Positions 53,924 through 62,671 of a DNA stretch of 64,000 nucleotides are shown here, in pieces. The DNA lies in the NCBI RefSeq assembly GCF_017916455.1, contig NZ_JAFMSY010000001.1:2029977-2093976 (forward strand), in the 5' to 3' direction. This DNA is from Nocardioides xinjiangensis. Lineage in GTDB: Bacteria; Actinomycetota; Actinomycetes; Propionibacteriales; Nocardioidaceae. The stretch's first letter is position 1. The number at the start of each line of letters is the position of its first letter. The position numbers and the translations under genes are program-made. Below the pieces are notes generated by a model that searched no databases, was not told where the DNA came from, and worked only from the letters and a program-made list of their open reading frames with translations.

Positions 53924-54367
53924 GTGGCAGCTCCCGCTCGCGCCCTGACCGTCGACACGCTCGGTGCGTGGCTCGTCAAGGCCAGCGGCGCCGCGCCCTC
54001 GACCCGGTCGCACGTGCTGGGCGGTTTCGCGCAGGCGGACACCTGGTGCGTGCGCCCGACGTACCGCACCGACCTCGTCGCGGCCGGCCAGCGGGTGCTG
54101 CTGTGGGTCAGCGGCAGCGAGGCGGACCTGCCCGCCGGGATCCACGCGCACGGTCGGACGACCGGCCCCGCGCGCGAGGGCGTGATGCCGGTCGAGCTGA
54201 CCCCGCTCGGCGTCCCGGTGCTGCGCACCGAGCTGGTGGGCCATCCGCGGCTGGGGGCGATGGAGGTGCTCCGGATGCCGGCCGGCAGCAACCCGTCGTA
54301 CGTCACGCCCGAGCAGCTCGACCTGCTGGCGGCGATGTGCCCGGAGCTCGCCGCGCCCCTGCGATAG
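53924..54367 (+). CDS. EVE/PUA-like domain protein (tentative)
   Basis: A 147-residue protein I can only place tentatively. TLGAWLVKASGAAP leads into D-T-W-C-V-R-P-T-Y-R-T-D, then GQRVLLWVSGSEADLPAGIHAHGRTTG, which resembles the R-V-L-F-W-V-S-G and G-I-x-G-x-G stretches of EVE/PUA-like RNA or modified-base binding domains. The second half has PVLRTELVGHPRLGAMEVLRMPAGSNP. I use the GTG at 53924. An in-frame GTG at 53897 (VSTVCHPQG) is equally weakly supported, as no ribosome site is clear for either. It is divergent from the phospholipase D gene. Confidence 0.55.
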   Translation: MAAPARALTVDTLGAWLVKASGAAPSTRSHVLGGFAQADTWCVRPTYRTDLVAAGQRVLLWVSGSEADLPAGIHAHGRTTGPAREGVMPVELTPLGVPVLRTELVGHPRLGAMEVLRMPAGSNPSYVTPEQLDLLAAMCPELAAPLR

Positions 54368-54473
54368 CGGCGCCGGGCCGAGCACCGTGCAGGCGGCTCG
54401 CGGCTGCGGTGGTCGGGTCGAGCGTGGCGGGTCGGGCTCGGCGCCCGAACTGCCTGCGTGGTGCACGGGCAGG

Positions 54474-55988
54474 TCAGCGCTGGAGCTGGACCGCCTCGGG
54501 CGTGTGCAGCCGCACCATGAACCGGCCGGCGTGCGCCGGCACCGAGGCCCGGGTCAGCCGCGAGACGACCACCATCGCGAGGAAGGACGCCGGCACCGAC
54601 CAGGCCGCCGGCTGCCCGAGCAGCGCCGGACCCCAGCCCGACGACGGGGAGGCGGCCAACGTCCAGGCGACCGCGGCGCCCGACCCGAGCCCGCCGACCA
54701 GCAGCCCCGCCACCGCACCGGCAGGCGTCAGGCCGCGCCACCAGATCCCGAGCATCAGCAGGGGGGCGAACGTCGATGCGGTCACCGCGAAGGCCAGGCC
54801 GACGGTCCGGGCCACCGCCACGTCCTGGGCGGGCAGCGACATCAGCAGCGGTACGACGACCGCGACCGCCGCGGCCACCCGGAACGCCGCGACCCCGCCG
54901 AGGCGGACCGACCCCCACCGCCGGCCGGTCACGTCCTGCGACAGCACGCCCGCGACCGCGATCGTGAGCCCCGAGCTCGTCGAGAGGAAGGCCGCGAACG
55001 CCCCGGCCGTGACGAGGCCGGTCAGCACGGCGCCCGCGACGCCGCCCACCATCAGCGACGGCAGCGCGAGCACCAGCACGTCGGAGCCGTCCTCGACGAG
55101 CGACGGCGCGTAGATGCGCCCCAGCGCGGCGTACACCGGCGGCAGGACGTAGAACACGCCCAGCAGGCCGAGCACCGCCAGCGTCGTGCGCCGCGCCGCC
55201 CGGCCGTCGGGGTTGGTGTAGAACCGCACGACCACGTGCGGCAGGCCCATCGTGCCGAGGAACGTCGCGACGATGAGGGAGTACGTCGTGTAGAGCCCGA
55301 TGCCGCCACCCGGGGCGGCGAGGGGGACCGACCAGGAGTGCGGCGCGGCGGCGGCGGGGTCGGCCGCGCCGTCGGCCAGCCAGACGGCGACCAGCACGAA
55401 GACCGGCACCAGCAGGGCGGTGAGCTTGAGCCAGTACTGGAAGGCCTGCACGAAGGTGATCGACCGCATCCCGCCGGGGCTCACCGACGCCAGCACGACG
55501 ACGGCCACCACCAGCGAGCCCGCCCACGGCGGTGCGCCGATCGTCGCTCGCAGCGTGACGCCGGCGCCCTGGAACTGCGGCAGCAGGTAGAGCCAGCCGA
55601 TGCCCACGACCAGCACCGAGCAGAGCCGGCGCACGCCGCTCGACCCGAGCCGCGCCTCGGCGAAGTCCGGCAGCGTGTAGGCGCCCGAGCGTCGCAGCGG
55701 AGCGGCGACGAGCACCATCAGGACGAGGTAGCCCGCGGTCCAGCCGACCGGGTACCACAGCATCTCGGCGCCGAACGTCAGCAGCAGTCCCGCGACGCCG
55801 AGGAACGACGCCGCCGAGAGGTACTCCCCGCCGATCGCGCTCGCGTTGAGCCGCGGCCGCACCGTCCGCGAGGCGACGAAGAAGTCGCTGGTGGTGCGCG
55901 AGATCCGCAGGCCCCAGGTGCCGATCGCGAGGGTGGCGATCGAGACGAGGACGACGGCGACGACGCCCGGGACGACGTCGGTGCTCAT
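54474..55988 (-). CDS. sodium/solute symporter (SSS family)
   Basis: A 504-residue transporter with about 13 helices. ASAIGGEYLSAASFLGVAGL, GGMRSITFVQAFQYWLKL and TSSGLTIAVAGVLSQD mark the ActP-like SSS branch. It is followed in the operon by a small two-helix protein and a LytS/LytTR pair. It probably carries a monocarboxylate such as acetate, pyruvate or propionate. It is more diverged from E. coli ActP than the acs-linked copy in this window. Confidence 0.9.
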   Translation of the reverse strand: MSTDVVPGVVAVVLVSIATLAIGTWGLRISRTTSDFFVASRTVRPRLNASAIGGEYLSAASFLGVAGLLLTFGAEMLWYPVGWTAGYLVLMVLVAAPLRRSGAYTLPDFAEARLGSSGVRRLCSVLVVGIGWLYLLPQFQGAGVTLRATIGAPPWAGSLVVAVVVLASVSPGGMRSITFVQAFQYWLKLTALLVPVFVLVAVWLADGAADPAAAAPHSWSVPLAAPGGGIGLYTTYSLIVATFLGTMGLPHVVVRFYTNPDGRAARRTTLAVLGLLGVFYVLPPVYAALGRIYAPSLVEDGSDVLVLALPSLMVGGVAGAVLTGLVTAGAFAAFLSTSSGLTIAVAGVLSQDVTGRRWGSVRLGGVAAFRVAAAVAVVVPLLMSLPAQDVAVARTVGLAFAVTASTFAPLLMLGIWWRGLTPAGAVAGLLVGGLGSGAAVAWTLAASPSSGWGPALLGQPAAWSVPASFLAMVVVSRLTRASVPAHAGRFMVRLHTPEAVQLQR

Positions 55989-55995
55989 CGGGCGC

Positions 55996-56385
55996 TCACC
56001 GGTCCTCCTCGGGCAGCACCGACCCGACCAGGTCGGCGAAGTCGCGCTCGTTGTGCTCGGCCCGCCGGATGTAGGCCCAGCCCAGCACGACCAGCCACGG
56101 GTAGGTCAGCACCCCGAGCAGCAGCCACGCGACCGGCACGGGCCCGACCCTCACGTCCCCGAGCCCGGGGAACAGGTGGAACAGCAGCGGCAGCAGTCCG
56201 ACGGTCAGCGCCAGCGCCGCGAGCACGCGCAGCGCGAGGACGAGCTGCTCGCGCAGGAGCGAGCGCATGAACACCTCGCCCAGCGCGGTCTCCGCGTCGA
56301 TCTCCCGCGTGCGGGCCGCGCGTACGACGTGCGCACGCCGCCGCGGTGGACCGGTGACCCGGACCCGGGACGGCGGGTCGCTCAT
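55996..56385 (-). CDS. small membrane partner of the SSS symporter
   Basis: A 129-residue protein with two membrane helices (about 48-70 and 84-104). An N-terminal basic helix (RVTGPPRRRAHVVRAARTR) and RSLLREQLVLALRVLAALAL are cytosolic to membrane entry. A cytosolic tail RRAEHNERDFADLVGSVLPEED follows. It resembles DUF485-like companions in position and layout, although sequence similarity is weak. It starts 10 bp after the LytTR stop and lies 7 bp before the symporter ATG. Confidence 0.75.
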   Translation of the reverse strand: MSDPPSRVRVTGPPRRRAHVVRAARTREIDAETALGEVFMRSLLREQLVLALRVLAALALTVGLLPLLFHLFPGLGDVRVGPVPVAWLLLGVLTYPWLVVLGWAYIRRAEHNERDFADLVGSVLPEEDR

Positions 56386-56395
56386 GGCCGCGTCC

Positions 56396-57121
56396 TCACG
56401 ACTGGCGCCGGGTGAGGACCGAGCGGAGCTCGCGGGTGTGGCGGCGGCTGACCGGCAGCTCGGTGCCCCCGATGACCACGCTCACCCGACCGCCCTCGCT
56501 GCGCACCTCCTCAACATGGGGGAGCGCGACGAGCACCGAGCGGTGGATCCGCACGAAGCCGGCCGCGGCCCACTGCTCGGCCAGCGAGGAGAGGGGGGTG
56601 CGGACCAGGTGCGAGCCGTCCGCGGTGTGCAGCCGCGCGTAGTCGCCCTGCGCCTCCACGTGGGTGATCTCGGAGCGGTTGACGAAGCGGGTGACCCCGC
56701 CGCGCTCGACGGGGATCTGCACGTCGCCCGACGGCGCCGGTCCGCCGGCCTCGACCACGCGGCGCACGGCCTCGGCGAGGCGCTCCTCGCGCACCGGCTT
56801 CAGGACGTAGTCGACCGCGCGGAGCTCGAAGGCGGCGACCGCGTGCTCCTCGTGGGCCGTCACGAAGACGACCGGGGGCGGCTGCTTGAAGCGGGACAGG
56901 ACCTGCGCGAGGTCGAGCCCGGTGAGGCCCGGCATCTGGATGTCGAGGAACACCGCGTCGACCTCCTCCGCCTGCAGCACGCGCAGCGCATCGGTCGCGG
57001 AGTCGCTGCCGGTCACCTCGCCGATGCGCGGGTCCCGGCCGAGGAGGAAGGTCAGCTCGTCGAGGGCGGGGCGCTCGTCGTCGATGGCGAGCACCCTCAG
57101 CCGGGCCGTCGACTGCGTCAT
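56396..57121 (-). CDS. LytTR-family response regulator
   Basis: A 241-residue regulator. The receiver has D14/D15 in LAIDDERPALDEL, phospho-acceptor D60 in AVFLDIQMPGLTG and Lys in YVLKPVREE. The C-terminal LytTR domain has the VNRSEITHVEAQGDYARLH and FVRIHRSVLVALPHV blocks. LytTR regulators of this sort (BtsR/YpdB type) control monocarboxylate transporters in E. coli, and the adjacent symporter fits that. It overlaps the kinase (ATGA). Confidence 0.92.
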   Translation of the reverse strand: MTQSTARLRVLAIDDERPALDELTFLLGRDPRIGEVTGSDSATDALRVLQAEEVDAVFLDIQMPGLTGLDLAQVLSRFKQPPPVVFVTAHEEHAVAAFELRAVDYVLKPVREERLAEAVRRVVEAGGPAPSGDVQIPVERGGVTRFVNRSEITHVEAQGDYARLHTADGSHLVRTPLSSLAEQWAAAGFVRIHRSVLVALPHVEEVRSEGGRVSVVIGGTELPVSRRHTRELRSVLTRRQS

Positions 57122-58242
57122 ACCTGCACTCCGGGGGCGAACTTCGGCACCCGGACGATGACCTTCGTGCCGGCCCCGGGTGCGGTCTCGACCACCAGAC
57201 CGTAGTCGTCCCCGTACGCGTTGCGCAGCCGGGCGTCCACGTTGCCCAGTCCGACGGAGTCCATCGAGGCGTCACCGGCGAGCGCGCGGCGTACGCGCTC
57301 GGGGTCCTCCCCGGTGCCGTCGTCCTCGACCTCCAGCACGCACTCCTGGTCGAGGTCGCGGGCGGTGATCGAGAGGCGGCCGACGCCGTCCGCCTTGTCC
57401 GCGCTGGCCTCCAGCCCGTGGCGCACGGCGTTCTCCACGAGGGGCTGGATGCACAGGAACGGCACGGCGACCGGCAGCACCTCCGGGGCCACCTGGAGCG
57501 TCACCTGCAGCCGGTCGCCGAAGCGCGCCTGCTCGAGGAGGAGGTAGCGCTCGACGGAGCGGAGCTCCTCGGCGAGCGTCGTGTAGTCGCCGTGCCGGCG
57601 GAAGGAGTAGCGGGTGAAGTCGGCGAACTCGAGCAGCAGCTCGCGGGCCCGGTCGGGGTCGGTGCGCACGAAGCTGGCGATCGCACCGAGGGAGTTGTAG
57701 ATGAAGTGGGGGCTGATCTGCGCACGGAGGGCCCGCACCTCGGCCTCCATGAGCCGGGTCCGGGACGCGTCGAGCTCGGCGAGCTCGAGCTGGCCGCTGA
57801 CCCACGAGGCGACCTCGTCGGCCGCGCGCACCAGGCCACCGGTGGTGTGCGGGGCGCCCACGACCAGGGCGCCGACGAGCGTCTCCTCGACGACCAGCGG
57901 GCTGACGATCGCCTGCCGCACCTGGCAGCCGCCGTCGTCGCAGACCAGCGTGCGCTCGTCGACGATCATGGTGCGGCCGGTCTCCGCGACCTGGCCGACG
58001 GTGGCCGCGAGCTGCGAGCGGTGGTGGCCGCCCAGGCCGTCCCACGCGAGCAGCCCCCTCGCGTCGCCGAGCCCGGCGGCCGGCGTGCCGAGGAGGGCCC
58101 GGAGGTGGCCCACGGACCGCTCCGCGCTCGACGACGTCAACCCCTCCCGCAGCGCCGGGCTCGCCAGCGAGGCGTTGTGCAGGGCGCGGAAGGGGGCGCG
58201 GTCGGCCTCGCCGCCCAGCGACGTGCGCCGCCACCTCCACAT
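57118..58242 (-). CDS. LytS-type sensor histidine kinase without membrane segments
   Basis: A 374-residue kinase. An N-terminal GAF-like domain (residues about 40-150) contains a CDDGGCQVRQ stretch with two cysteines. The His_kinase domain has phospho-acceptor H179 in ALRAQISPHFIYNSLGAI, and the ATPase part has QPLVENAVRHGLEA and DDGTGED. Unlike BtsS/YpdA, no transmembrane segment is visible, so it would sense a cytosolic signal. It is the first gene of the operon that ends with the symporter. Confidence 0.9.
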   Translation of the reverse strand: MWRWRRTSLGGEADRAPFRALHNASLASPALREGLTSSSAERSVGHLRALLGTPAAGLGDARGLLAWDGLGGHHRSQLAATVGQVAETGRTMIVDERTLVCDDGGCQVRQAIVSPLVVEETLVGALVVGAPHTTGGLVRAADEVASWVSGQLELAELDASRTRLMEAEVRALRAQISPHFIYNSLGAIASFVRTDPDRARELLLEFADFTRYSFRRHGDYTTLAEELRSVERYLLLEQARFGDRLQVTLQVAPEVLPVAVPFLCIQPLVENAVRHGLEASADKADGVGRLSITARDLDQECVLEVEDDGTGEDPERVRRALAGDASMDSVGLGNVDARLRNAYGDDYGLVVETAPGAGTKVIVRVPKFAPGVQV

Positions 58243-58275
58243 GGCGCGACCCTAGCCCTACCCCCCGGGCAGGTG

Positions 58276-59724
58276 TCAGCGCTCGCACCGCTTCTCGCGC
58301 TCGGCGACGCAGCGGTCGCGGCCGCGGCTGCCATCGGCCCGGTCGCGCCCGGGGCCGCCGACCAGCACGTCGGCCGCCATGTGTCCGTCGAGCCGGTCGG
58401 GCCCGCCGTTCCCGCGCACGTCGTCGCGACCCTCGCCGCCGTCGATGGCGTCGCCGGCTGCGTTGCCGCGGATGCGGTCGTCCCCGCCGCGCCCGGCGAT
58501 CGTGTCCTGCCCCCCGCCGCCGAGCAGCCGGTCCGCTCCCTGTCCGCCCTGCAGCACGTCGGCGCCGGAGCCGCCCGTCATCCTCGTCCTCGTGGCGCAC
58601 TCGTAGGTGTAGTTCTCGAAGTAGCTGTCGAAGACGTTGAGCAGGCGGTCGCGCCCGTCGTTGCCGCGGAGGGTGCCCGTGCACCCGGCGAACGACAGGT
58701 TGTTGCCCCGGGCGTCGCCGACCATGGTGACGTCCGGAGCCAGGAGGAACGCGTCCTGGATGCCGGCGGCGGTCACCGAGGTGCCACCGACCACGAGCTC
58801 CTGCTCGCCGAGGTCGAGCGCCATGGTGCCGCTCCGGCTGGCGGCGACGAGCACATTGCGGCCCTCACCGCCGTCGAGGCGGCTGCCGGCGGCGATGGTC
58901 GCCGGCTCGACGACGATCTCGTCCTGGCCCGCAGCGGTGCTGATGTCGAGCAGTGGCGCGCCGGCGGTCGGGTGCACCCTGACCAGGTCGTTGCCGGGCG
59001 TGCCGCGGTAGGTCAACCGGCCCGGCCCCGTGGTGATGACGGCGCTCTCGAGGGAGGCGAAGGTCGCCGTTCCGGCGGGCGTGGTGAAGGTGCCCGCGGC
59101 CATGTCGATCGCCAGGTCGGGTGCGTCGTTCGCCAGGCGCAGCACGTCGGTGCCGGCGCCGCCGCTGACGGAGGCCTGCTGTCCGAGCTCGGGGGACGGG
59201 AGGTTGACGGAGTCGTCACCGGGTCCGGTGTCCACGACGTCGCGGTTGACGGCGCCGCCCGAGCCGCTGATGACGCTGTCCCCACCGTCACCCGTGGTGA
59301 TGGTGTCGGTGTCCGTGTCGGTACGCGGCTCCGTGCGCACGCCGCCGTGGACCGTGTCGCGGGCCGGCCCACCCGCGAAGGTGTCCGCGCCGGCGCCGAG
59401 GACGGTGGTGAGCAGGTGGCTCGCGGCGACAGCGGTGGCGTCCACCAGGTCGTCGCCGCTGCCGGCGTCGACGACGAGGACGTTCGAGCTGGTCACCGTG
59501 CCTGCGACACAGACCAGGTCGTCACCGCCGCGGGCGTCGACGACAACGGCCGTGCCGGTCACGATCACGTCGCGTCCCTCGGTGCCGGTCACGCTGGCGC
59601 CGGTGCCCACGATGGTCGCCGCCTCGCCCCGGCAGGTCCCGCCGGCGGCGGTGGCCGACGCGTTTGGTGCGAGCAGGGCCAGGCCGAGCAGGCCGGCAGC
59701 GGTCAGTGTCGTCGTACGACGCAT
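58276..59724 (-). CDS. secreted calcium-binding RTX-like repeat protein
   Basis: A 482-residue exported protein. A signal peptide ends near residue 27 (NASATAAG). Hemolysin-type Ca-binding repeats are seen at the N-terminus (GTEGRDVIVTG, DARGGDDLVC, DAGSGDDLVDAT), in the middle (GDGGDSVISGSG) and clustered near the C-terminus (GGSGADVLQGGQGADRLLG, GRGGDDRIRG). Calcium would fold the repeats outside the cell. There is no toxin domain. Cysteines are few, including a C-terminal pair (CVAEREKRC). It lies 33 bp past the LytS start on the opposite side. Confidence 0.87.
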   Translation of the reverse strand: MRRTTTLTAAGLLGLALLAPNASATAAGGTCRGEAATIVGTGASVTGTEGRDVIVTGTAVVVDARGGDDLVCVAGTVTSSNVLVVDAGSGDDLVDATAVAASHLLTTVLGAGADTFAGGPARDTVHGGVRTEPRTDTDTDTITTGDGGDSVISGSGGAVNRDVVDTGPGDDSVNLPSPELGQQASVSGGAGTDVLRLANDAPDLAIDMAAGTFTTPAGTATFASLESAVITTGPGRLTYRGTPGNDLVRVHPTAGAPLLDISTAAGQDEIVVEPATIAAGSRLDGGEGRNVLVAASRSGTMALDLGEQELVVGGTSVTAAGIQDAFLLAPDVTMVGDARGNNLSFAGCTGTLRGNDGRDRLLNVFDSYFENYTYECATRTRMTGGSGADVLQGGQGADRLLGGGGQDTIAGRGGDDRIRGNAAGDAIDGGEGRDDVRGNGGPDRLDGHMAADVLVGGPGRDRADGSRGRDRCVAEREKRCER

Positions 59725-59742
59725 GGGTCCCCCTGGGACGGA

Positions 59743-60594
59743 TCAGCGGAAGTCGATGAGCAACATGTCGGTGTCGGTGCCGTCGCTCACGACCGGACCC
59801 TGCTGTGACGGCTCGTCCCCGCCGGAAGTTGTGGGCTCGTCGCGATCGACCACGACGGCGCGGTAGCAGCGCGCCACGTAGGGGATCCGCATGCCGTCCA
59901 TGCCGCGGCCGTAGTCGTCGTAGAACGCCAGCAGCCGGCCGAGCCTCTCCTCGCGCTCGTCGGCGGCCATGGTCGCGAAGCTGGAGCGCGAGCGGGCCAG
60001 GTCGAGGATCGTCTCGCGGTTGACCTCCTGCCAGTGCTTGAAGCTCGCCTCCTCGACGAAGCCGAAGAGCTCGCTGTGCACCAGGTGCTCCGCCGACGAC
60101 GTGTCGAGGTCCTCACGCCCGAGGATGTCGCCCATCCGCCGCACCCACGGGATCCGCTCGTCGCGGCTGTTCCACACGAGCGCGAGGTGACCGCCCGGCT
60201 TGAGGATCCGCGCGATCTCGGTCAGCGCCGCCTCGTGGTCGAACCAGTGGAACGCCTGCGCGACGACCACCACGTCGACCGAGCGGTCGTTGGCCGGGAC
60301 GTCCTCCGCGGTGGCCACCTTCGCGCTCACCTCCGGCACCCGCTCCCGCAGGACCTCGAGCATCGCCTCGTCGGGCTCGGTCGCGAAGACCGCGTGGCCC
60401 TGGTCGACGAGCGCGCGGGTCAGCTTCCCGGTGCCGGCGCCGAGCTCGAGGACGACCTTCGCCCCGCCGCCCGCCAGCCACGCGACCGCCTCCGCGGGGT
60501 ACGTCGGCCGGCCGCGGTCGTACGCCTCCGCGACCGAGCCGAAGGACCGCGCGCGGTCGGCAGGGGCGGTGGGCTCGGGTTGCTCGTCGCTCAT
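59743..60594 (-). CDS. class I SAM-dependent methyltransferase with C-terminal extension
   Basis: A 283-residue methyltransferase. SFGSVAEAYDRGRPTYP leads to SAM motif I VVLELGAGTGKLTRALV, acidic VFATEPDEAML and motif VVVVAQAFHWFDHEAAL. These are marks of the trans-aconitate/ubiquinone-type group. The catalytic core ends near MRIPYVARCYRAVVV (about residue 250). A further 30 residues (DRDEPTTSGG and PVVSDGTDTDMLLIDFR) form a disordered tail that I do not recognise. It sits 18 bp before the RTX-like gene on the same strand. Substrate unknown. Confidence 0.88.
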   Translation of the reverse strand: MSDEQPEPTAPADRARSFGSVAEAYDRGRPTYPAEAVAWLAGGGAKVVLELGAGTGKLTRALVDQGHAVFATEPDEAMLEVLRERVPEVSAKVATAEDVPANDRSVDVVVVAQAFHWFDHEAALTEIARILKPGGHLALVWNSRDERIPWVRRMGDILGREDLDTSSAEHLVHSELFGFVEEASFKHWQEVNRETILDLARSRSSFATMAADEREERLGRLLAFYDDYGRGMDGMRIPYVARCYRAVVVDRDEPTTSGGDEPSQQGPVVSDGTDTDMLLIDFR

Positions 60595-60675
60595 CCCGGT
60601 CAGGCTACAAGCGGACCGCCCCGCGGTGGGGAGGCACTGCCCGGCGACGCCGCACCCGCGACTACCGTCCTGCCC

Positions 60676-61395
60676 ATGACCGACCCGCTGGCCTGGCTCA
60701 CCGACCTCGAAGGGGTCCGCTCGGCCTACGCCGGCACCCGCGACGGGATCGACGTGATGCTCCGCGACCGTGGACTGCGGCGCACGACGCCGGAGCTGAC
60801 CGCCGAGTCGCTGCTGCGTGGCGCCCACGCGAGCGCCGTGCTGGAGGGGTCCTCCTCGACGGTGGACCAGGTGCGGGCCGGGGAGGGCGACGCGGTGGCA
60901 GCCGACGCGGTGCGCCTCTCCGCCTCGATGCTCGCGCTGGCCCCGCTGCTCAAGACCGCGCCGCTGCAGGCGATCGCCCGGCTCCACACGGTCGTGGCGG
61001 CCTCGGCCCTCCCGGCCGAGCAGCTCGGCCGCCCGCGCGACGCCGCCTCGGCCGACCGGCTGCGGGGCGTCGCCGAGCTGCTGCTGTCCGGCACGTCGGC
61101 CCCCGCGCTGCTCGTGGCCGCCGTCGCGCACGCCGACGTCGCGACCGCCGCGCCGTTCGCCTCGCACAACGGGATCGTGGCCCGGGCGCTCGAGCGGCTC
61201 GTGCTGGTCTCCCGGGGGGTCGACGCGAAGTCGCTCGTCGTGCCCGAGGCCGGGCACCTCGCCCACCGCGCGGCGTACGAGTCGAACCTGCGCGCCTACA
61301 GCGAGGGCGGTCCCCGCGGGGTGCACGCATGGGCGCTCTACGGGGCGGAGGCGTTCGCCGCCGGAGCCGAGGCCTCGCCGCTGGTCACGGGCTGA
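60676..61395 (+). CDS. degenerate Fic-fold protein
   Basis: A 239-residue protein. S53-A-V-L-E-G58 matches the S/T-x3-E-G/N inhibitory helix motif of Fic AMP-transferases. In the region of the Fic core (HPFxDGNGRxxR), residues 159-170 read APFASHNGIVAR. The first His, the Asp and one Arg of the normal motif are replaced (A159, S163, I167) while N165, G166 and R170 remain. The loss of the catalytic His suggests no AMP transfer. It could act as a protein-binding or nucleotide-binding scaffold. The name 'oxidoreductase' sometimes attached to this group in actinobacteria is not supported. It is divergent from the methyltransferase and faces the HAD gene. Confidence 0.72.
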   Translation: MTDPLAWLTDLEGVRSAYAGTRDGIDVMLRDRGLRRTTPELTAESLLRGAHASAVLEGSSSTVDQVRAGEGDAVAADAVRLSASMLALAPLLKTAPLQAIARLHTVVAASALPAEQLGRPRDAASADRLRGVAELLLSGTSAPALLVAAVAHADVATAAPFASHNGIVARALERLVLVSRGVDAKSLVVPEAGHLAHRAAYESNLRAYSEGGPRGVHAWALYGAEAFAAGAEASPLVTG

Positions 61396-61649
61396 GCGGT
61401 CCGCGCATGCGAGCGGCACCCGCTCGCGTGGATCGGGTGCCGCCGCTGACACGTGACGCCAGGGTTACCAAGCGTGCTCTGCTCAATCGCTGCCTCGGGC
61501 TGATCCCGACCGGCCAGCACCCCATCGGATGGGTGGATCGCCGCGTGGGTACCCGGGTCACGTGCTGCTTGTGGAGTTGACACTCCAGTTGTAGCCCCGT
61601 CGGGCGGCACCTTCAAGCCTTGACTTTGCCGGCCGTCGGTGGGTGTCGC
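61396..61649. other. intergenic stretch between convergent genes
   Basis: About 250 bp with lower GC than the neighbours and no convincing coding frame. It holds a TGGAGT-TGAC-ACTCCA inverted repeat (61574-61589) with TTGACA overlapping it, and a short GCATGCGAGCGG/CCGCTCGC stretch near 61406. The TTGACA box with no gene downstream hints at an unrecognised small RNA, but I cannot confirm a transcript. Confidence 0.35.
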
Positions 61650-62444
61650 TCAGGCGCCGGGGCGCTTGCGGCGGTTGGCCCACAGGACGCCGCCGGCGGC
61701 GACGGCCCCGCCGACCGCGAGCGCGGCGAGCGTCGGCCGAGCGGGCGGCACCGGGATCCGGCGACGCAGCGCGACGGGGCGCACGAAGCTGAGGATGGGC
61801 CACTCGTTCGCGGTCGCCAGGCGCCGCAGCTCCTTGTCGGGGTTCACCGCGAAGGGGTGCCCCACCACCTCCAGCATGGACGAGTCGGTGACCGAGTCGC
61901 TGTAGGCGTAGCACTCCGCGAGGTCGTAGCCGACCGCCTCGGCGAGGCCCTCGATCGCCCGCGCCTTCTCCTCGGCGTAGGCGTAGTAGTCGATGTTGCC
62001 CGTGTACTTGCCGTCGGCGATCTCCATGCGGGTGGCGATGACCCGGTCCGCCCCGAGCATCTCGCCGATCGGCTCGACGACCTCGGCGCCCGACGCCGAC
62101 ACGATGACGATGTCGCGGTCGGCGAGCCGGTGCTCCTCGATGAGGCTGACGGCCTCGTCGTAGACGAGCGGCTCGACGATGTGGTCGAGCGTCTCGTGCA
62201 CGATCTCGCGGACGGTCGCCACGTCCCAGCCGGCGCACAGCTGGGACATGAACTTGCGCATCTTGTCCATCTGGTCGTGGTCGGCCCCGCCGGTGAAGAA
62301 CACGAACTGGGCGTAGGCCGAGCGCAGCATCGCCCGCCGGGAGATGAGCCCGCCCGCCTGGAACTCGCGGCTGAAGGCCAGCGTGCTCGACTTGGCGATG
62401 ATCGTCTTGTCGAGGTCGAAGAATGCCGCGGTCGGGCGGGTCAT
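61650..62444 (-). CDS. HAD-IB family hydrolase with C-terminal membrane anchor
   Basis: A 264-residue phosphatase of the SerB-like HAD-IB branch. The nucleophile motif is FFDLDKTII (D10, D12), motif II is IVIVSASGAEVV, and motif III/IV is YAYSDSVTDSSML. A membrane helix near the end (TLAALAVGGAVAAGGVLWA) is followed by a basic tail RRKRPGA. This group lies beside ssd and tad pilus genes in many actinobacteria. ATG at 62444 is used; an ATG at 62471 would add nine residues. Substrate unknown. Confidence 0.9.
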   Translation of the reverse strand: MTRPTAAFFDLDKTIIAKSSTLAFSREFQAGGLISRRAMLRSAYAQFVFFTGGADHDQMDKMRKFMSQLCAGWDVATVREIVHETLDHIVEPLVYDEAVSLIEEHRLADRDIVIVSASGAEVVEPIGEMLGADRVIATRMEIADGKYTGNIDYYAYAEEKARAIEGLAEAVGYDLAECYAYSDSVTDSSMLEVVGHPFAVNPDKELRRLATANEWPILSFVRPVALRRRIPVPPARPTLAALAVGGAVAAGGVLWANRRKRPGA

Positions 62445-62671
62445 GCCGCCATCGTAGGTGTCGCCCGACAACGGTCGCCGCCCTTCTGGGGCTGTTCGCG
62501 GTGTTTCCGGCTCCGCGCCGGAGTGCGGCGTCCTCGTGTCGGTCGCGAGCGGCTCGTGTGCGGGCGTGCGTGGGCCCGGAGGTGTCCACAGGGCGGTGTT
62601 CCGCGGCCTCGTCCACAGGGTCCGCCGACGCGGGCTGTCCGGCGTCGGGCCCGGCGCGGAGGCTCGTCGCC

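Noticed and set aside
60676..61395. Pseudogene of a Fic gene
   Set aside because: The reading frame is complete, GC-typical and without stop or frameshift. Only the catalytic motif is changed, so a functional non-catalytic protein is more likely.
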